From CAWFFV01 sp963814985 (lineage in GTDB: Bacteria; Chloroflexota; Ktedonobacteria; Ktedonobacterales; Ktedonobacteraceae), in the NCBI GenBank assembly GCA_963814985.1, contig CAWFFV010000009.1, positions 1 through 64,000 on the forward strand: DNA of 64,000 bases, read 5' to 3'. Positions within the stretch are counted from its first letter, which is position 1, and each line of letters starts with the position of its first letter. Positions 1 to 12,676 of the stretch are shown here, piece by piece. The notes below the pieces were generated by a model. The model had not been told where the DNA came from. It saw only the letters and a list, made by a program, of their open reading frames with translations, and searched no databases. Made by a program: the position numbers and the translations under genes.

Positions 1-29
1 AGAGAGTGAAGATGAGTGTGACCAGGAGG

Positions 30-2996
<2,967 letters not shown>

Positions 2997-3200
2997 CTTT
3001 CCTCGATGGTACCTCTGCTTCAACTCTTCTTGATTTGCTCAACAAAATTGAAGTAATTATGCTTATTCAGTTGTTCACGTGCGGATTGGGAATAACCCCA
3101 ACCACTGAAGAGTGGAAACCAGTCAGCTTCATATGCTGTGTGCAGAACGCTCCTGTTCGACCTGGGAATGCCTTCTCTGTTTCAAGAAGGAAATGTTCCC
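2997..3200 (-). other. 16S-23S internal transcribed spacer without tRNA
   Basis: About 200 bases separate the 16S 3' end from the 23S 5' end. I read it on both strands and found no cloverleaf, no TTCRANNC T-loop block and no CCA-adjacent acceptor end, so no tRNA gene is called. This differs from the Ile/Ala tRNA arrangement common in many bacteria. Confidence 0.7.
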
Positions 3201-4692
<1,492 letters not shown>

Positions 4693-4975
4693 GTTTATAA
4701 ACACATACCCTGTATCAGGATATGCGACAAGCTTGTTGAGTTGCGATCCAGACCAAGTTTCTTGCTTGGCTTGTTCGCAAATTCGTTGTCTCTCATCTGT
4801 TCAATAAGAGACCTCATTGACAGGAACTAGTTGTTCTTTACTAAGCACTAGTTGCTGTTCTGCTTTCCACTCTTCAATTGTTAAGGTTTCGCTCTAAGAA
4901 ACCGGCCCGTGGGCCTTCACTGTTCTTCAGTATATTTCTTTTCGAGCATTTCGTTCGTTCGTTTACTGTAGACGT

Positions 4976-5004
4976 AGTATCTCACATCTCTAGGTCTTTG
5001 TCAA
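4976..5004 (-). promoter_or_regulatory. proximal rRNA promoter
   Basis: On the minus strand a perfect -35 (TTGACA, plus 4999-5004) is followed by exactly 17 bp and GATACT (plus 4976-4981). It faces the 16S gene, and the expected start is about 275 nt upstream of mature 16S. Perfect -35, ideal spacing and location make an rRNA promoter the likely reading. Confidence 0.75.
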
Positions 5005-5251
5005 GCGTTTTTTTATCAATTTTTCTTGACTTCGGAAATTCTCATTTCCTTGTTTCACCACTCAACAAATCCCTTACCCAGGCTCACACTGCCATAAAAA
5101 ATGGCACAATAAACCCTTGGTGCTTCGTCGTTTTGTGGGGAAGTGTTATCCCAGAGGAGCCACATTAACGTGGCACGATCTACAGATATTCCAAAGACAG
5201 GAGCGCTCAACCGTTTTTGCAAACAAAGCGATTGCCTTTGTAGTAAATGCG

Positions 5252-5280
5252 ATTTTACCGTATCCTGACATAATTGTCAA
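5252..5280 (-). promoter_or_regulatory. distal rRNA promoter
   Basis: The minus strand carries TTGACA (plus 5275-5280), a 17-bp spacer and TAAAAT (plus 5252-5257). Together with the proximal promoter this gives a tandem arrangement typical of rRNA operons. It lies about 100 bp past the end of tyrA, so it is not within that gene. Confidence 0.7.
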
Positions 5281-5380
5281 GAGGAAAGCCATTCTTACTC
5301 AGATACGATGGAGTAAGTTTTCGTTCTCCCTACGGCTTGAGTATTCTCTCACGAGTTGCTCATACTGTCAAGAGGTTTGG

Positions 5381-6295
5381 CTATGAAATTTCTCTTCCTG
5401 AGGATTTTTTGTTTCCGAGAGGCTGAGATACTGTGCTATCATGCGATAATTGCCATTGCAGACGCGTCTGTTGCGCTTTGGCAAATGTCTCATCAAGGTT
5501 TTGGTCACGGGCCGCGATACGATCACGCATTATGCTTAAAAGAGAGATATAATTATCAAGACAGTGTGTAATGGCATCACCGTTGGTCAGACAAATATCA
5601 CGATACATATTGGGATTGCCTCCCGCCAGACGTGAGATATCGCGGAACCCATTCGCTGCTAATAGAGAGGCATCCTCCCATCCAGTACCCTCGGCAACGG
5701 TATTCACCAGGACGGTTGAAGCAATAAAGGGGAGATGGCTAACCGCAGCTACCTGCCCATCATGCTCATCAGGGTCCAGAAAGTGAACTCGTGCGCCCAG
5801 TGTTTCGACCAAAATTGAGACTTTATGAATAGCAGTAGGACAGGTGTGTGCTGTCGGAGTGAGACAATAAATACGATTAAGGAAAAGTGCGGCGTCAGCA
5901 GCTTCAACACCACTCACTTCTTTGCCCGCCATGGGATGCCCCCCAACAAATGGCACCGAAGCTGGTAAAAATTCCTCCGCCCAACTGATCACCTGTGCTT
6001 TGGTGCTGGCAACATCAGTGACCACAACACCAGGTGCCACACAAGAGGCAAGATGTTGAAGCAATATACGTATTGCTCCAACGGGGGTTGCAAGAATAAT
6101 TAATTCGGCTCCCCGTACAGCATCATCCAGCGTATTAGCCGATTGATCGATCACACCAATTTTGCGAGCAAGTTCACTTACGCCTCTTTCTGGATCATAA
6201 CCAATTACTTGCTGTGCAGCTTTTGCACGGCGTAGCGCCAGCCCTATTGACCCTCCAATAAGTCCTAACCCAATAACGGCCACACGATCAAACAT
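5381..6295 (-). CDS. tyrA: prephenate dehydrogenase
   Basis: The 304-residue protein matches the TyrA family, which oxidatively decarboxylates prephenate to 4-hydroxyphenylpyruvate for tyrosine synthesis, or acts on arogenate. The N-terminus has the dinucleotide-binding fingerprint GLGLIGGSIG (about residues 9-18). The GGHPMAGKE block (about 118-126) is the conserved substrate-binding signature. A helical dimerisation half with a conserved H of AAVSHLPF follows (about 208-215). Length is normal for a stand-alone TyrA without an ACT or chorismate mutase domain. The ATG at 6295 begins directly with the Rossmann strand. It stands alone between the rRNA operon and a transposon. NAD versus NADP preference was not assigned. 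Confidence 0.92.
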   Translation of the reverse strand: MFDRVAVIGLGLIGGSIGLALRRAKAAQQVIGYDPERGVSELARKIGVIDQSANTLDDAVRGAELIILATPVGAIRILLQHLASCVAPGVVVTDVASTKAQVISWAEEFLPASVPFVGGHPMAGKEVSGVEAADAALFLNRIYCLTPTAHTCPTAIHKVSILVETLGARVHFLDPDEHDGQVAAVSHLPFIASTVLVNTVAEGTGWEDASLLAANGFRDISRLAGGNPNMYRDICLTNGDAITHCLDNYISLLSIMRDRIAARDQNLDETFAKAQQTRLQWQLSHDSTVSQPLGNKKSSGREIS

Positions 6296-6411
6296 ACAAA
6301 GCCACCCCCTCTCTGGAGCACTAATTTAGTAAGATCCCAGGAATTATATTGTTTGCAAAGGCCAATTATAGTTCTGAAACTCTAGCGAATCCGAGAGACT
6401 CAGCTTTAGGC

Positions 6412-6462
6412 GGAACGTTCAAACAGGGGAACCGATATCCCCTCTACGCTTTTGAATGTTCC
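6412..6462 (-). ncRNA. candidate TnpB guide-RNA (omegaRNA/reRNA) scaffold and element end
   Basis: The last codons of tnpB and the bases just beyond its stop form a nested inverted repeat. The outer arms are GGAACGTTCAAA (6412-6423) and TTTGAATGTTCC (6451-6462), with one mismatch. The inner arms are AGGGGA (6425-6430) and TCCCCT (6438-6443). IS605/IS607 TnpB systems are known to produce a guide RNA overlapping the 3' end of tnpB, with the guide taken from DNA just past the element end. This fold sits exactly there, so I infer a guide-RNA scaffold. The precise transposon end was not defined; it probably lies between about 6350 and 6412. Confidence 0.45.
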
Positions 6463-7690
6463 GTCTTGGATGGACTACCAGAGATGCAAGCACCCCTTTA
6501 CCATCCTCTACACCCTCCGCCTGTTGAAAGGCATCAGGTGCTACTTTCCGTATGATGTTACCCGCGCCGTTGATATCAGCATTGATGAAGCGTCCATTTG
6601 ATGCACGATACAATCCACGCTTCACGCGCTTGCCACTAAATGTATACCGTGTTGCATCGCCTGGAGTGCGAACGGGCAACGGATCGAGATCTAACAAGCT
6701 GGCTTTACTCGTGTAGGACTCTTCGGTGACCTTGACGGTGATACCTACAAGCGCTGCATTGTACGCCAACATGGAAATGAAACGAGCATGTGGTATTTGC
6801 ACAAAGTTCTGATTGGTACATTTGCTCATCCCGCTGTTCTGTTTCCATCCGTCATTCTTTCCGATACACACCACTGCGATCTGTTCTTTCACCAGAAGAT
6901 CAATCACCCGCTTACTGGTCGTGTGCATGTAATGGTCAATGCGGCGGTTTCGCTTGTTCGTCATACGCTCCATACGTGGAGTTGTGCCCGTGTGACCGAG
7001 CTTCTTTTGCAGTTCCGCCTTCCGCTTATTGTAGAATTGATTGACTGACTTCACTGGACGCCCGTTAACAATGATTGCTTGAAAGCCCGGTTTGTTTGAA
7101 GTTAGCGCTACCAGATTATTCATGCCAAGATCGATACCAGCGTAAGAAGTAGAATTGACGTTTTCCTGTTTCACCTCTTTTGTACAAACCACTTCAACCA
7201 CGTAAAAGCCTGGACGTGGCACAATACGGACCTGACGGATAGCCTTTTGCTTCGTTTGTACTTCAATAGGGACACCTGAGAGTTGGATGATCCCTTTCCT
7301 GAGTCCTTTCTTACTCACCGCTTGTGCCGTAAAGACAAGAATATTGCGTCCCTTTTGCTTGTCTTTGTACTGGGGGAGTTTGGGGGGTCCGAGAAACTTG
7401 CCAGGGTCCTCATTGTACGCCTTACACGCTTCAAGGTAACTTTCCCAATTTTTGTCGAGCACTAGCACTACCTGTTGAGCCACTTTCGCCGGTAAGGCTT
7501 TGTAGGCTTCGTGAGATTTCATACGGTGATACAGTTCATTAAAATAGATGCGCCTCCCTCGATGAATGTAGGATTGACGCATCTCATAGAGCGCAGCATT
7601 GTAGAGATTCTTGGACGCAAACGCCGCATGATCGATGATCTCGTAGCGGCTATCCTGTTTGTCGATGCAATGCTGCTCTACGATCTGCAT
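6419..7690 (-). CDS. tnpB: TnpB-family RNA-guided nuclease (IS607/IS1341-type OrfB)
   Basis: This 423-residue protein has the OrfB/TnpB layout: N-terminal helical/wedge region, RuvC-I with GIDLGMNNL (about 184-192, catalytic Asp), a bridge region, RuvC-II, and RuvC-III with NADINGAGNI (about 372-381, Asp). The canonical RuvC-II Glu is absent: the strand reads VCIGKNDGWKQ. A Glu pair occurs later, in EESYTSKASLLD (about 327-338), matching the rearranged active site described for some TnpB subfamilies. The usual zinc-finger CxxC pairs are also missing between YTSK and NADING. The ATG overlaps the tnpA stop as TAATG, so translation is probably coupled. The protein is full length with no internal stop. 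Confidence 0.9.
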   Translation of the reverse strand: MQIVEQHCIDKQDSRYEIIDHAAFASKNLYNAALYEMRQSYIHRGRRIYFNELYHRMKSHEAYKALPAKVAQQVVLVLDKNWESYLEACKAYNEDPGKFLGPPKLPQYKDKQKGRNILVFTAQAVSKKGLRKGIIQLSGVPIEVQTKQKAIRQVRIVPRPGFYVVEVVCTKEVKQENVNSTSYAGIDLGMNNLVALTSNKPGFQAIIVNGRPVKSVNQFYNKRKAELQKKLGHTGTTPRMERMTNKRNRRIDHYMHTTSKRVIDLLVKEQIAVVCIGKNDGWKQNSGMSKCTNQNFVQIPHARFISMLAYNAALVGITVKVTEESYTSKASLLDLDPLPVRTPGDATRYTFSGKRVKRGLYRASNGRFINADINGAGNIIRKVAPDAFQQAEGVEDGKGVLASLVVHPRRNIQKRRGDIGSPV

Positions 7691-8037
7691 TACTCCTCAT
7701 CCTTTGCTTGAAGCTGTTTGACAATGGTTTCTGCCTTGCGTGTAGCGCGTCTTTGCCCATAGAGACGCGCACAGAAACTATAAATGAGAGAGGTCAAGTC
7801 TGCGAGCAAATCTTCTGTTGCATTCTCCGCAAGATTGGCGACTTCTAACATGCGCACTTGCCCTCGTAGCAACGTGTCAATATGTCTTGCTCCAAAGCGT
7901 GTTGCCCTATTACGGTATTCTACCACAATGATGGTGATGCTCATATCTTCTAACAATGCTAAGAATTTAGGACGTGCATCATTGACACCTGATCCAACTT
8001 CCTTGACAACTTTCGAGATCTGATAGCCTTTTGCCAT
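7690..8037 (-). pseudogene. tnpA: IS607-family serine recombinase TnpA, N-terminally truncated
   Basis: The 115 residues from the first ATG match the second half of IS607 TnpA resolvases (VEYRNRATRFG and SFCARLYGQR blocks). The frame continues open upstream to about 8139. There it reads SSLAENKPDLDSQAERL, the expected region just after the catalytic serine loop, but no ATG, GTG or TTG precedes it and a TGA at 8140-8142 closes the frame. The N-terminal MerR-like HTH and the proper YARVS strand are therefore missing. The likely reading is a 5'-truncated pseudogene, so this copy should be unable to transpose on its own although TnpB is intact. Confidence 0.8.
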
Positions 8038-8139
8038 ACAGTAAGTAATCAGTCTTTCCGCCTGGGAGTCAAGGTCTGGCTTATTCTCAGCAAGTGACGA
8101 GGGACGCTTGAGAAGCGGTTTCTGCTTTTCTTTTTTACC

Positions 8140-8471
8140 TCATGCATAAAATACCATATTTGGTCGTATAATATAGCTACCATATGCGCGATCCTTACAA
8201 TTATCGAAAAAGTATTAACATAATAGAGCTTTTTACATTTTATTTTCTATAAAACAGGCATTGTAGGTAATAGTCCAAAGTAAGGCGTTTCTTAAGATAA
8301 TATCAACTGCTCTTTGTAACAATGTACTACCACAGGGGCAGGAGATATGCCTGATCACAACATTTTCACATACAAGTTCACCTCCCTTGCAGCTTATACA
8401 GTAATTAGCATATATCGTAAAACTGCACATCGTAATTGTATTTCATCGATGAAACATTCAGGAGGTTTACG
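8140..8471. other. AT-rich intergenic region between IS607 remnant and sugar ABC operon
   Basis: About 330 bases follow the truncated tnpA. No convincing gene is seen; a 65-residue minus-strand frame has no ribosome binding site and no family resemblance. The lost left part of the IS element would have been here. TTGCAG (8387-8392), an 18-bp spacer and TATATC (8411-8416) form a weak plus-strand promoter candidate for the following operon. A clear Shine-Dalgarno (AGGAGG, about 8460-8465) precedes the lipoprotein start. Confidence 0.5.
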
Positions 8472-9824
8472 ATGAGACGAAGTCTTTCCCCTCTTCTCAT
8501 TATCTTCATGATTATGCTGGCCGCCTGCGGCGGTGGCAATACAGGTACGACTAACAATACTGGCGGTGCTACACAGGGTCTTACAGGAGGAAATAGTTAT
8601 ATTGCCTGTCCAAGCAATGCCACCACAAGTGCTGCTGCACCAGAGAGCGGCACAGTGACACTTACGGTTTCTGGCTGGTCATCCTCACCAGCTGAGGATG
8701 CACTGGTACAGCAAAACTTGAACAAGTTCCAGCAGTCCCATCCCAATATCCAGGTCAAATGGTCACCTATCACAGGTGATTATCCCACCAAGATGCGAGC
8801 CAACGTTGCTAGTGGCAACGTCCCCGATGTCTTCTATCTCCAGCTGGGCATGGCTCACGAATATATTACCAGTAACAAGCTGCTCAACCTCTCGCCCTAC
8901 ATGACACGAGATAATGTGAGTCCGCAAAGTTACTATTCGTCATTGATGGCCCCCTTCAGTTGCAAAAGTGGGCAAGTCTATGGTATTCCCAAAGACTGGA
9001 ACTCCCTGGGCGTCTTTTACAACAAGAAAATGTTCCAGGCCGCAGGTATCACACCTCCAACAGCTAACTGGACGTGGGATGACATGCGTGCCATCGCGAA
9101 AAAGCTGACCAAATCTGGCAATGCGGCAACATCCGTCTATGGCATTACGCTACCAGCAGACGCCTCACGTTGGCTTGCATTCCTGTTTGCTAATGGCGGC
9201 ACAGTTCTTAACAAAGATGGGACACAAGCCAGCTTCAACACCCAGGCAGGCATCGACTCACTCAACTTCTATGGAGGTTTCAATAAAGACGGCTCCTCAG
9301 TGCTTCCTGCGGACGTCGCCGCAGGCTGGGCAGGTGACGCCTTCGGTAAACAGCGTGCAGCAATGGCTCTGGAGGGTGGCTGGCTTATTCCGTACATGCA
9401 GCAAAATTTCCCGAAAGTCGACTATGCTGCGGTACCTGTACCCACGGCTCCTAATGGCAAACGCGCCGATTTGATTTACACGAACTCCTGGTCGGCCTAT
9501 GCAGGCACCAAACATGCTGATGCAGCCTAGCAACTTATCAAATACATGACAGGCCAGGACGTACAGACAAGCCAACTCCATGCAGGCTTTGCATTGCCTT
9601 CATTGAAGAGCCTTGCCAGTGATCCTTACTTCACACAGAATCCTGCTGTTAAGGTGTTATTCGATGCCGCCGATTATGGCTACGCCGATAATTATGGCCC
9701 GCATGATGCGATCATACACACCGACCTCACATCTGCGGTGGAAAAGGTGTTACTGGGTAAAGCAGACGCAAAAACGGCACTGACCCAGGCGGAGGACCAG
9801 ATCAACACGGAACTACAATCATAA
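8472..9824 (+). pseudogene. sugar ABC transporter substrate-binding lipoprotein, interrupted by TAG
   Basis: The product belongs to the family 1 extracellular solute-binding proteins that capture sugars or glycerophosphodiesters for ABC import. Translation from ATG 8472 (AGGAGG seven bases upstream) begins with a lipoprotein signal ending in LAAC, so the Cys would be lipidated. The ORF runs 352 codons to a TAG at 9528-9530 and then continues in the same frame for another 97 codons to 9824. The broken site reads DAA-stop-QLIKYMTG, where this family normally has a Trp, so TGG to TAG is the simplest explanation. The C-terminal helices are needed for the fold. This is a nonsense-disrupted gene, unless TAG is suppressed or miscalled. 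Confidence 0.85.
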
Positions 9825-9931
9825 TAGTACCAGATTTGTAGGTAGTCATTTCCACCCACCTGTGGCATTTCTCATCCCTTCAAGCTACCTTGAGGGGATG
9901 AAGATGTCATAGACAGAAGAGGGAGATTTTT

Positions 9932-10897
9932 ATGGCAACACAGCCCACATCTTCATCTACTCTCTCGACACAAGCACAACGTACACAACGTCGCAACAAA
10001 GGGAAACGAGAGGGAAGCCGTCCTGGCGAAACACTAACAGCGTACCTTTTTCTTACTCCCTACCTCATCGTCCTGTTAGTCTTTACCGTCTTTGTTGCAC
10101 TCTATGGTATTGGCCTGAGCTTTTTTAAGTTAGATATTGGCTTTACAGCACCGGAGTTTGTTGGCTTCCACAATTATCAGTTAGTATTCCAGCAACTTGC
10201 CGATGCTGGCGATAGCAACTTCTGGATTTCGATGGTCAACATTATCAAATTTGTGGTCGTTGTTGTGGTGGGACAAACTATCCTGGCACTTCTCCTGGCA
10301 GTGCTCTTACAGAATATTCCTATCGCCAGATCCAAAGGTATATTCCGTATGATCTTCTATCTGCCCTCGGTTACTTCTTCGGTAGCCCTGGCCTTGATCT
10401 TCCTCTGGTTCTACAATCCACAGGGCATCGTCAACTACTTGCTTTCCATAGTCCGCATTCCAGGACCACACTGGTTGGAAGATCCCAATTTCGCCTTACC
10501 TGCGCTTATGCTCCTCAATATCTGGACAACAGCAGCCACCTTTATGCTCTACTTCCTGGCGGCTCTACAAGATCTCCCTCGCGAACTCTTTGAAGCTGCA
10601 AGGGTTGACGGAGCAGGTCCCTTCCGCCTCTTTACTAACATCACTGTTCCCTTGTTACGTCCAGCTATCTTTCTGGTAGTGGCATTGGGCACCATTGGCT
10701 CTTTCCAGATGTTTGACCAGGCCAAGTTTATGACAGCGGGCGGACCACTCAATTCCACATTAACACCACTCCTCGAGATTTATAATACCGCCTTCACGGA
10801 CAACCACTTCGGATTGGCATCTGCGATGTCCGTGATTTCTCTTTATCATCATTTTCATCGTCACCCTCATTCAGCGTCGCTTCATCGATGTAAATAA
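9932..10897 (+). CDS. sugar ABC transporter permease, MalF/UgpA type
   Basis: The product is an inner-membrane permease of the MalF/UgpA branch with six expected membrane spans, starting at LTPYLIVLLVFTVFV (about residues 38-52). The cytoplasmic EAA loop, AARVDGAGPF near residue 225, contacts the ATPase. The last 20 or so residues are abnormal (HHFHRHPHSASLH). Removing one T from TTT at 10836-10838 restores a hydrophobic last helix and a RRFIDVNN-like tail ending at TAG 10899-10901, which is typical of the family. I therefore infer a +1 frameshift at the C-terminus. It lies between the binding protein and the second permease. No ATPase is encoded nearby, so a shared MsmK-like ATPase is expected. 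Confidence 0.88.
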   Translation: MATQPTSSSTLSTQAQRTQRRNKGKREGSRPGETLTAYLFLTPYLIVLLVFTVFVALYGIGLSFFKLDIGFTAPEFVGFHNYQLVFQQLADAGDSNFWISMVNIIKFVVVVVVGQTILALLLAVLLQNIPIARSKGIFRMIFYLPSVTSSVALALIFLWFYNPQGIVNYLLSIVRIPGPHWLEDPNFALPALMLLNIWTTAATFMLYFLAALQDLPRELFEAARVDGAGPFRLFTNITVPLLRPAIFLVVALGTIGSFQMFDQAKFMTAGGPLNSTLTPLLEIYNTAFTDNHFGLASAMSVISLYHHFHRHPHSASLHRCK

Positions 10898-10918
10898 CTA
10901 GAAACCAGGAGAATTCTC

Positions 10919-11807
10919 ATGGCCCAAGCACCCGCGCAAACAGGAGTTTCTCCTGTCAAGCAGGCTGACGAGCAACGTTCACGACGCCCCTTCAACTGGA
11001 TCAACGTTGTTATTTATGTGATGCTTGCCATCTTCACCATTAGCTCGGTGGGACCTTTCATTTTTGCATTTTTCTCCTCTTTCAAAACGTTTGATCAAGT
11101 CCTGGATTTCCCTCCCACGCTCTTTCCAAAACTCTGGACCTGGACAAACTATGGCACAATCCTCAGTGACCCCATTTTTATCCGCTGGCTGGGTAATTCG
11201 TTCATCTATGCAATTGGTGCGGCTCTGCTCAATGTGTTATTCTCAGCGATGGCAGGCTATGCCCTCTCTCGCATGCAATTCCGAGGACGAAATTTCATCT
11301 TTATCCTGACACTTGCCGTTATGATGATTCCCTCACCAATCACCATCATTCCCAAGTTTCTTGTCATGAACGGCCTGGGTCTGACCAATACCTACTTCGC
11401 GCTACTCTTACCTGCTATGGCACAACCCTTCTCCGTCTTCCTCATGGTACAATTTATGAAGGGTCTTCCCAAGGAATTAGAAGAGTCTGCTCGAAATCGA
11501 TGGGGCAAACCGCTGGCGCATCTTCTACCAGATCATTATGCCCCTGGTAAAACCAGCTATGACCGCTGTGGCAATTCTCAGCTTCCAGGCTGCATGGAAC
11601 GACTTCCTCTGGCCTCTGCTGGTCATGGATAGCAGCGAGATGTATACGCTCCCTGTGGGCCTCTACTACTTTAAGAGTGCCCACTACACGGAATATAATA
11701 TGCTCCTGGCAGGTTCTATGTTCAACACCATCCCCATGTTGATTCTCTTCTTTATCTTCCAGCGCTACTTTATCGAAGGTGCAACTGGATCTGCAGTAAA
11801 GGGATAA
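10919..11807 (+). pseudogene. sugar ABC transporter permease, MalG/UgpE type, frameshifted
   Basis: The MalG-like permease starts at ATG 10919 after an AGGAG-type site. The first frame runs to 11632, but its sequence stops making sense after KELEESAR. The continuation is in the +1 frame (IDGANRWRIFYQI, then LVKPAMTAVAIL to 11807), with the family's final helices and a VKG end. The break falls at AAA 11494-11496, exactly inside the EAA loop that docks the ATPase, and deleting one A restores the motif. With the TAG in the binding protein and the C-terminal shift in the first permease, all three genes of this importer are damaged. Confidence 0.85.
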
Positions 11808-11862
11808 GTTGTGTGTGAGTGGCATGGTTTGCGGCGCAAACCATGCCACTCACACACAACTT
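11806..11862. repeat. 27-bp perfect palindrome with 3-nt loop
   Basis: Arms at 11806-11832 and 11836-11862 are perfect inverse complements (start AAGTTGTGTG, apex GGTTTGC-ggc-GCAAACC). It overlaps the stop of the sugar permease and precedes the stop of the convergent gene, so it can act as a bidirectional terminator, although neither side has a long T-run. Its apex matches the apex of the central palindrome in the dispersed repeat family found at 18.5, 43.6 and 59.0 kb, while the arms are unrelated in sequence. Confidence 0.9.
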
Positions 11863-11883
11863 GAGTGAGCCTTCATCTATGGG

Positions 11884-12669
11884 CTAGAAATAGACAAGAC
11901 TTTCTAACCATTCACTACTGCCGGGTCCTAAGGCGATTGCTAGCATCTCTGTCACATCATCACTCAGCAGAACATCACGTTCCATACGATAGAGTGCAAG
12001 AAAACGCGTCAGCACCGCTGGCTCATAGCGTGCCAGTAAATCGGCAGCAAACTGCTCCAGCAGGAGTTCATACTCCAAATAATCCTCCTGTGAGGTTTCT
12101 TCTCCGTACCAGTCGAAACCACGCACGGTCACAGGAGTCTTCCCATCTGCCTCTGGTTTAAAAATTTCTGCATGTAGCTCGTGCAAATCTTTGTTGACAA
12201 CACCATACTGACTATCCAGGCTCTGCGAAAGCCAGAGAGCGATAAATGTAAGTTGCCACTCATCTGCCCATAAGGGAACATCGCCAGGCCAGGGGCGAGG
12301 ATCACTCTCCAGAAAAGCCAGCGTTAACTCGTGATACAGGATAAAAGCCAGTTTTTCGGCTGTTGCTTCACCCAAAATAGGATCGAGTTTCGCAGGTACA
12401 ACAAAACAAGGAGGAGATGTTACCTGCGTCCAATACGGGTAAGCATTACTGACCTCTTCCGACTCATCATGTGGAGCAAGATGCCAATCAGCCTCATCAA
12501 CCAGCAGTATTTCCATTTCTGGCAGAGGGAGATCGAGCAGTTGTGTCAGTAACTTCCCAGCTTTCTCGATAATCTGAAAGACCCAACGAGCGCGTGTTTC
12601 TTCGCCCGTTGGGTAATAGACAGTAAGCGGCTCCGCTAGTGTTTCATAGCGCTCATAGGGAAAGTCCAT
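11884..12669 (-). CDS. hypothetical protein, possible degenerate metallopeptidase-like fold
   Basis: I do not recognise this 261-residue acidic protein with confidence. It has no signal peptide or membrane segment. A helix near residues 111-118 reads YHELTLAF, which recalls a zinc-peptidase helix but lacks the second His of HExxH, so catalytic function is not supported. It begins seven bases after the end of the upstream GTPase gene, so the two are probably co-transcribed and may work together. The C-terminus meets the convergent sugar ABC operon at the palindrome near 11.83 kb. Confidence 0.75.
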   Translation of the reverse strand: MDFPYERYETLAEPLTVYYPTGEETRARWVFQIIEKAGKLLTQLLDLPLPEMEILLVDEADWHLAPHDESEEVSNAYPYWTQVTSPPCFVVPAKLDPILGEATAEKLAFILYHELTLAFLESDPRPWPGDVPLWADEWQLTFIALWLSQSLDSQYGVVNKDLHELHAEIFKPEADGKTPVTVRGFDWYGEETSQEDYLEYELLLEQFAADLLARYEPAVLTRFLALYRMERDVLLSDDVTEMLAIALGPGSSEWLESLVYF

Positions 12670-12676
12670 GAGCTAT

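Larger units (their letters stand above)
4693..5380 (-). other. rRNA operon leader and promoter region
   Basis: This 690-base gap between 16S and tyrA holds no convincing gene. Short ORFs here lack ribosome binding sites and recognisable sequence. It holds two strong sigma-70-type promoters reading toward 16S (listed separately), about 275 nt of transcribed leader, and several small inverted repeats (for example GGCCC/GGGCC near 4903-4915) that may take part in rRNA processing. Confidence 0.7.

Noticed and set aside
5261..5276. A 16-base string TATCCTGACATAATTG shared with 14440-14455
   Set aside because: A single 16-base match in 64 kb is close to chance level. At the first site it is part of an rRNA promoter; at the second no -35/-10 pair is present.
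8233..8430. A 65-residue Cys-containing frame on the minus strand
   Set aside because: No ribosome site, AT-rich context and no family resemblance; probably a chance frame beside the IS remnant.
11950..12669. Zinc metallopeptidase assignment for the 261-residue protein
   Set aside because: The candidate helix YHELTLAF lacks the second His of HExxH, so a peptidase call is unsupported.
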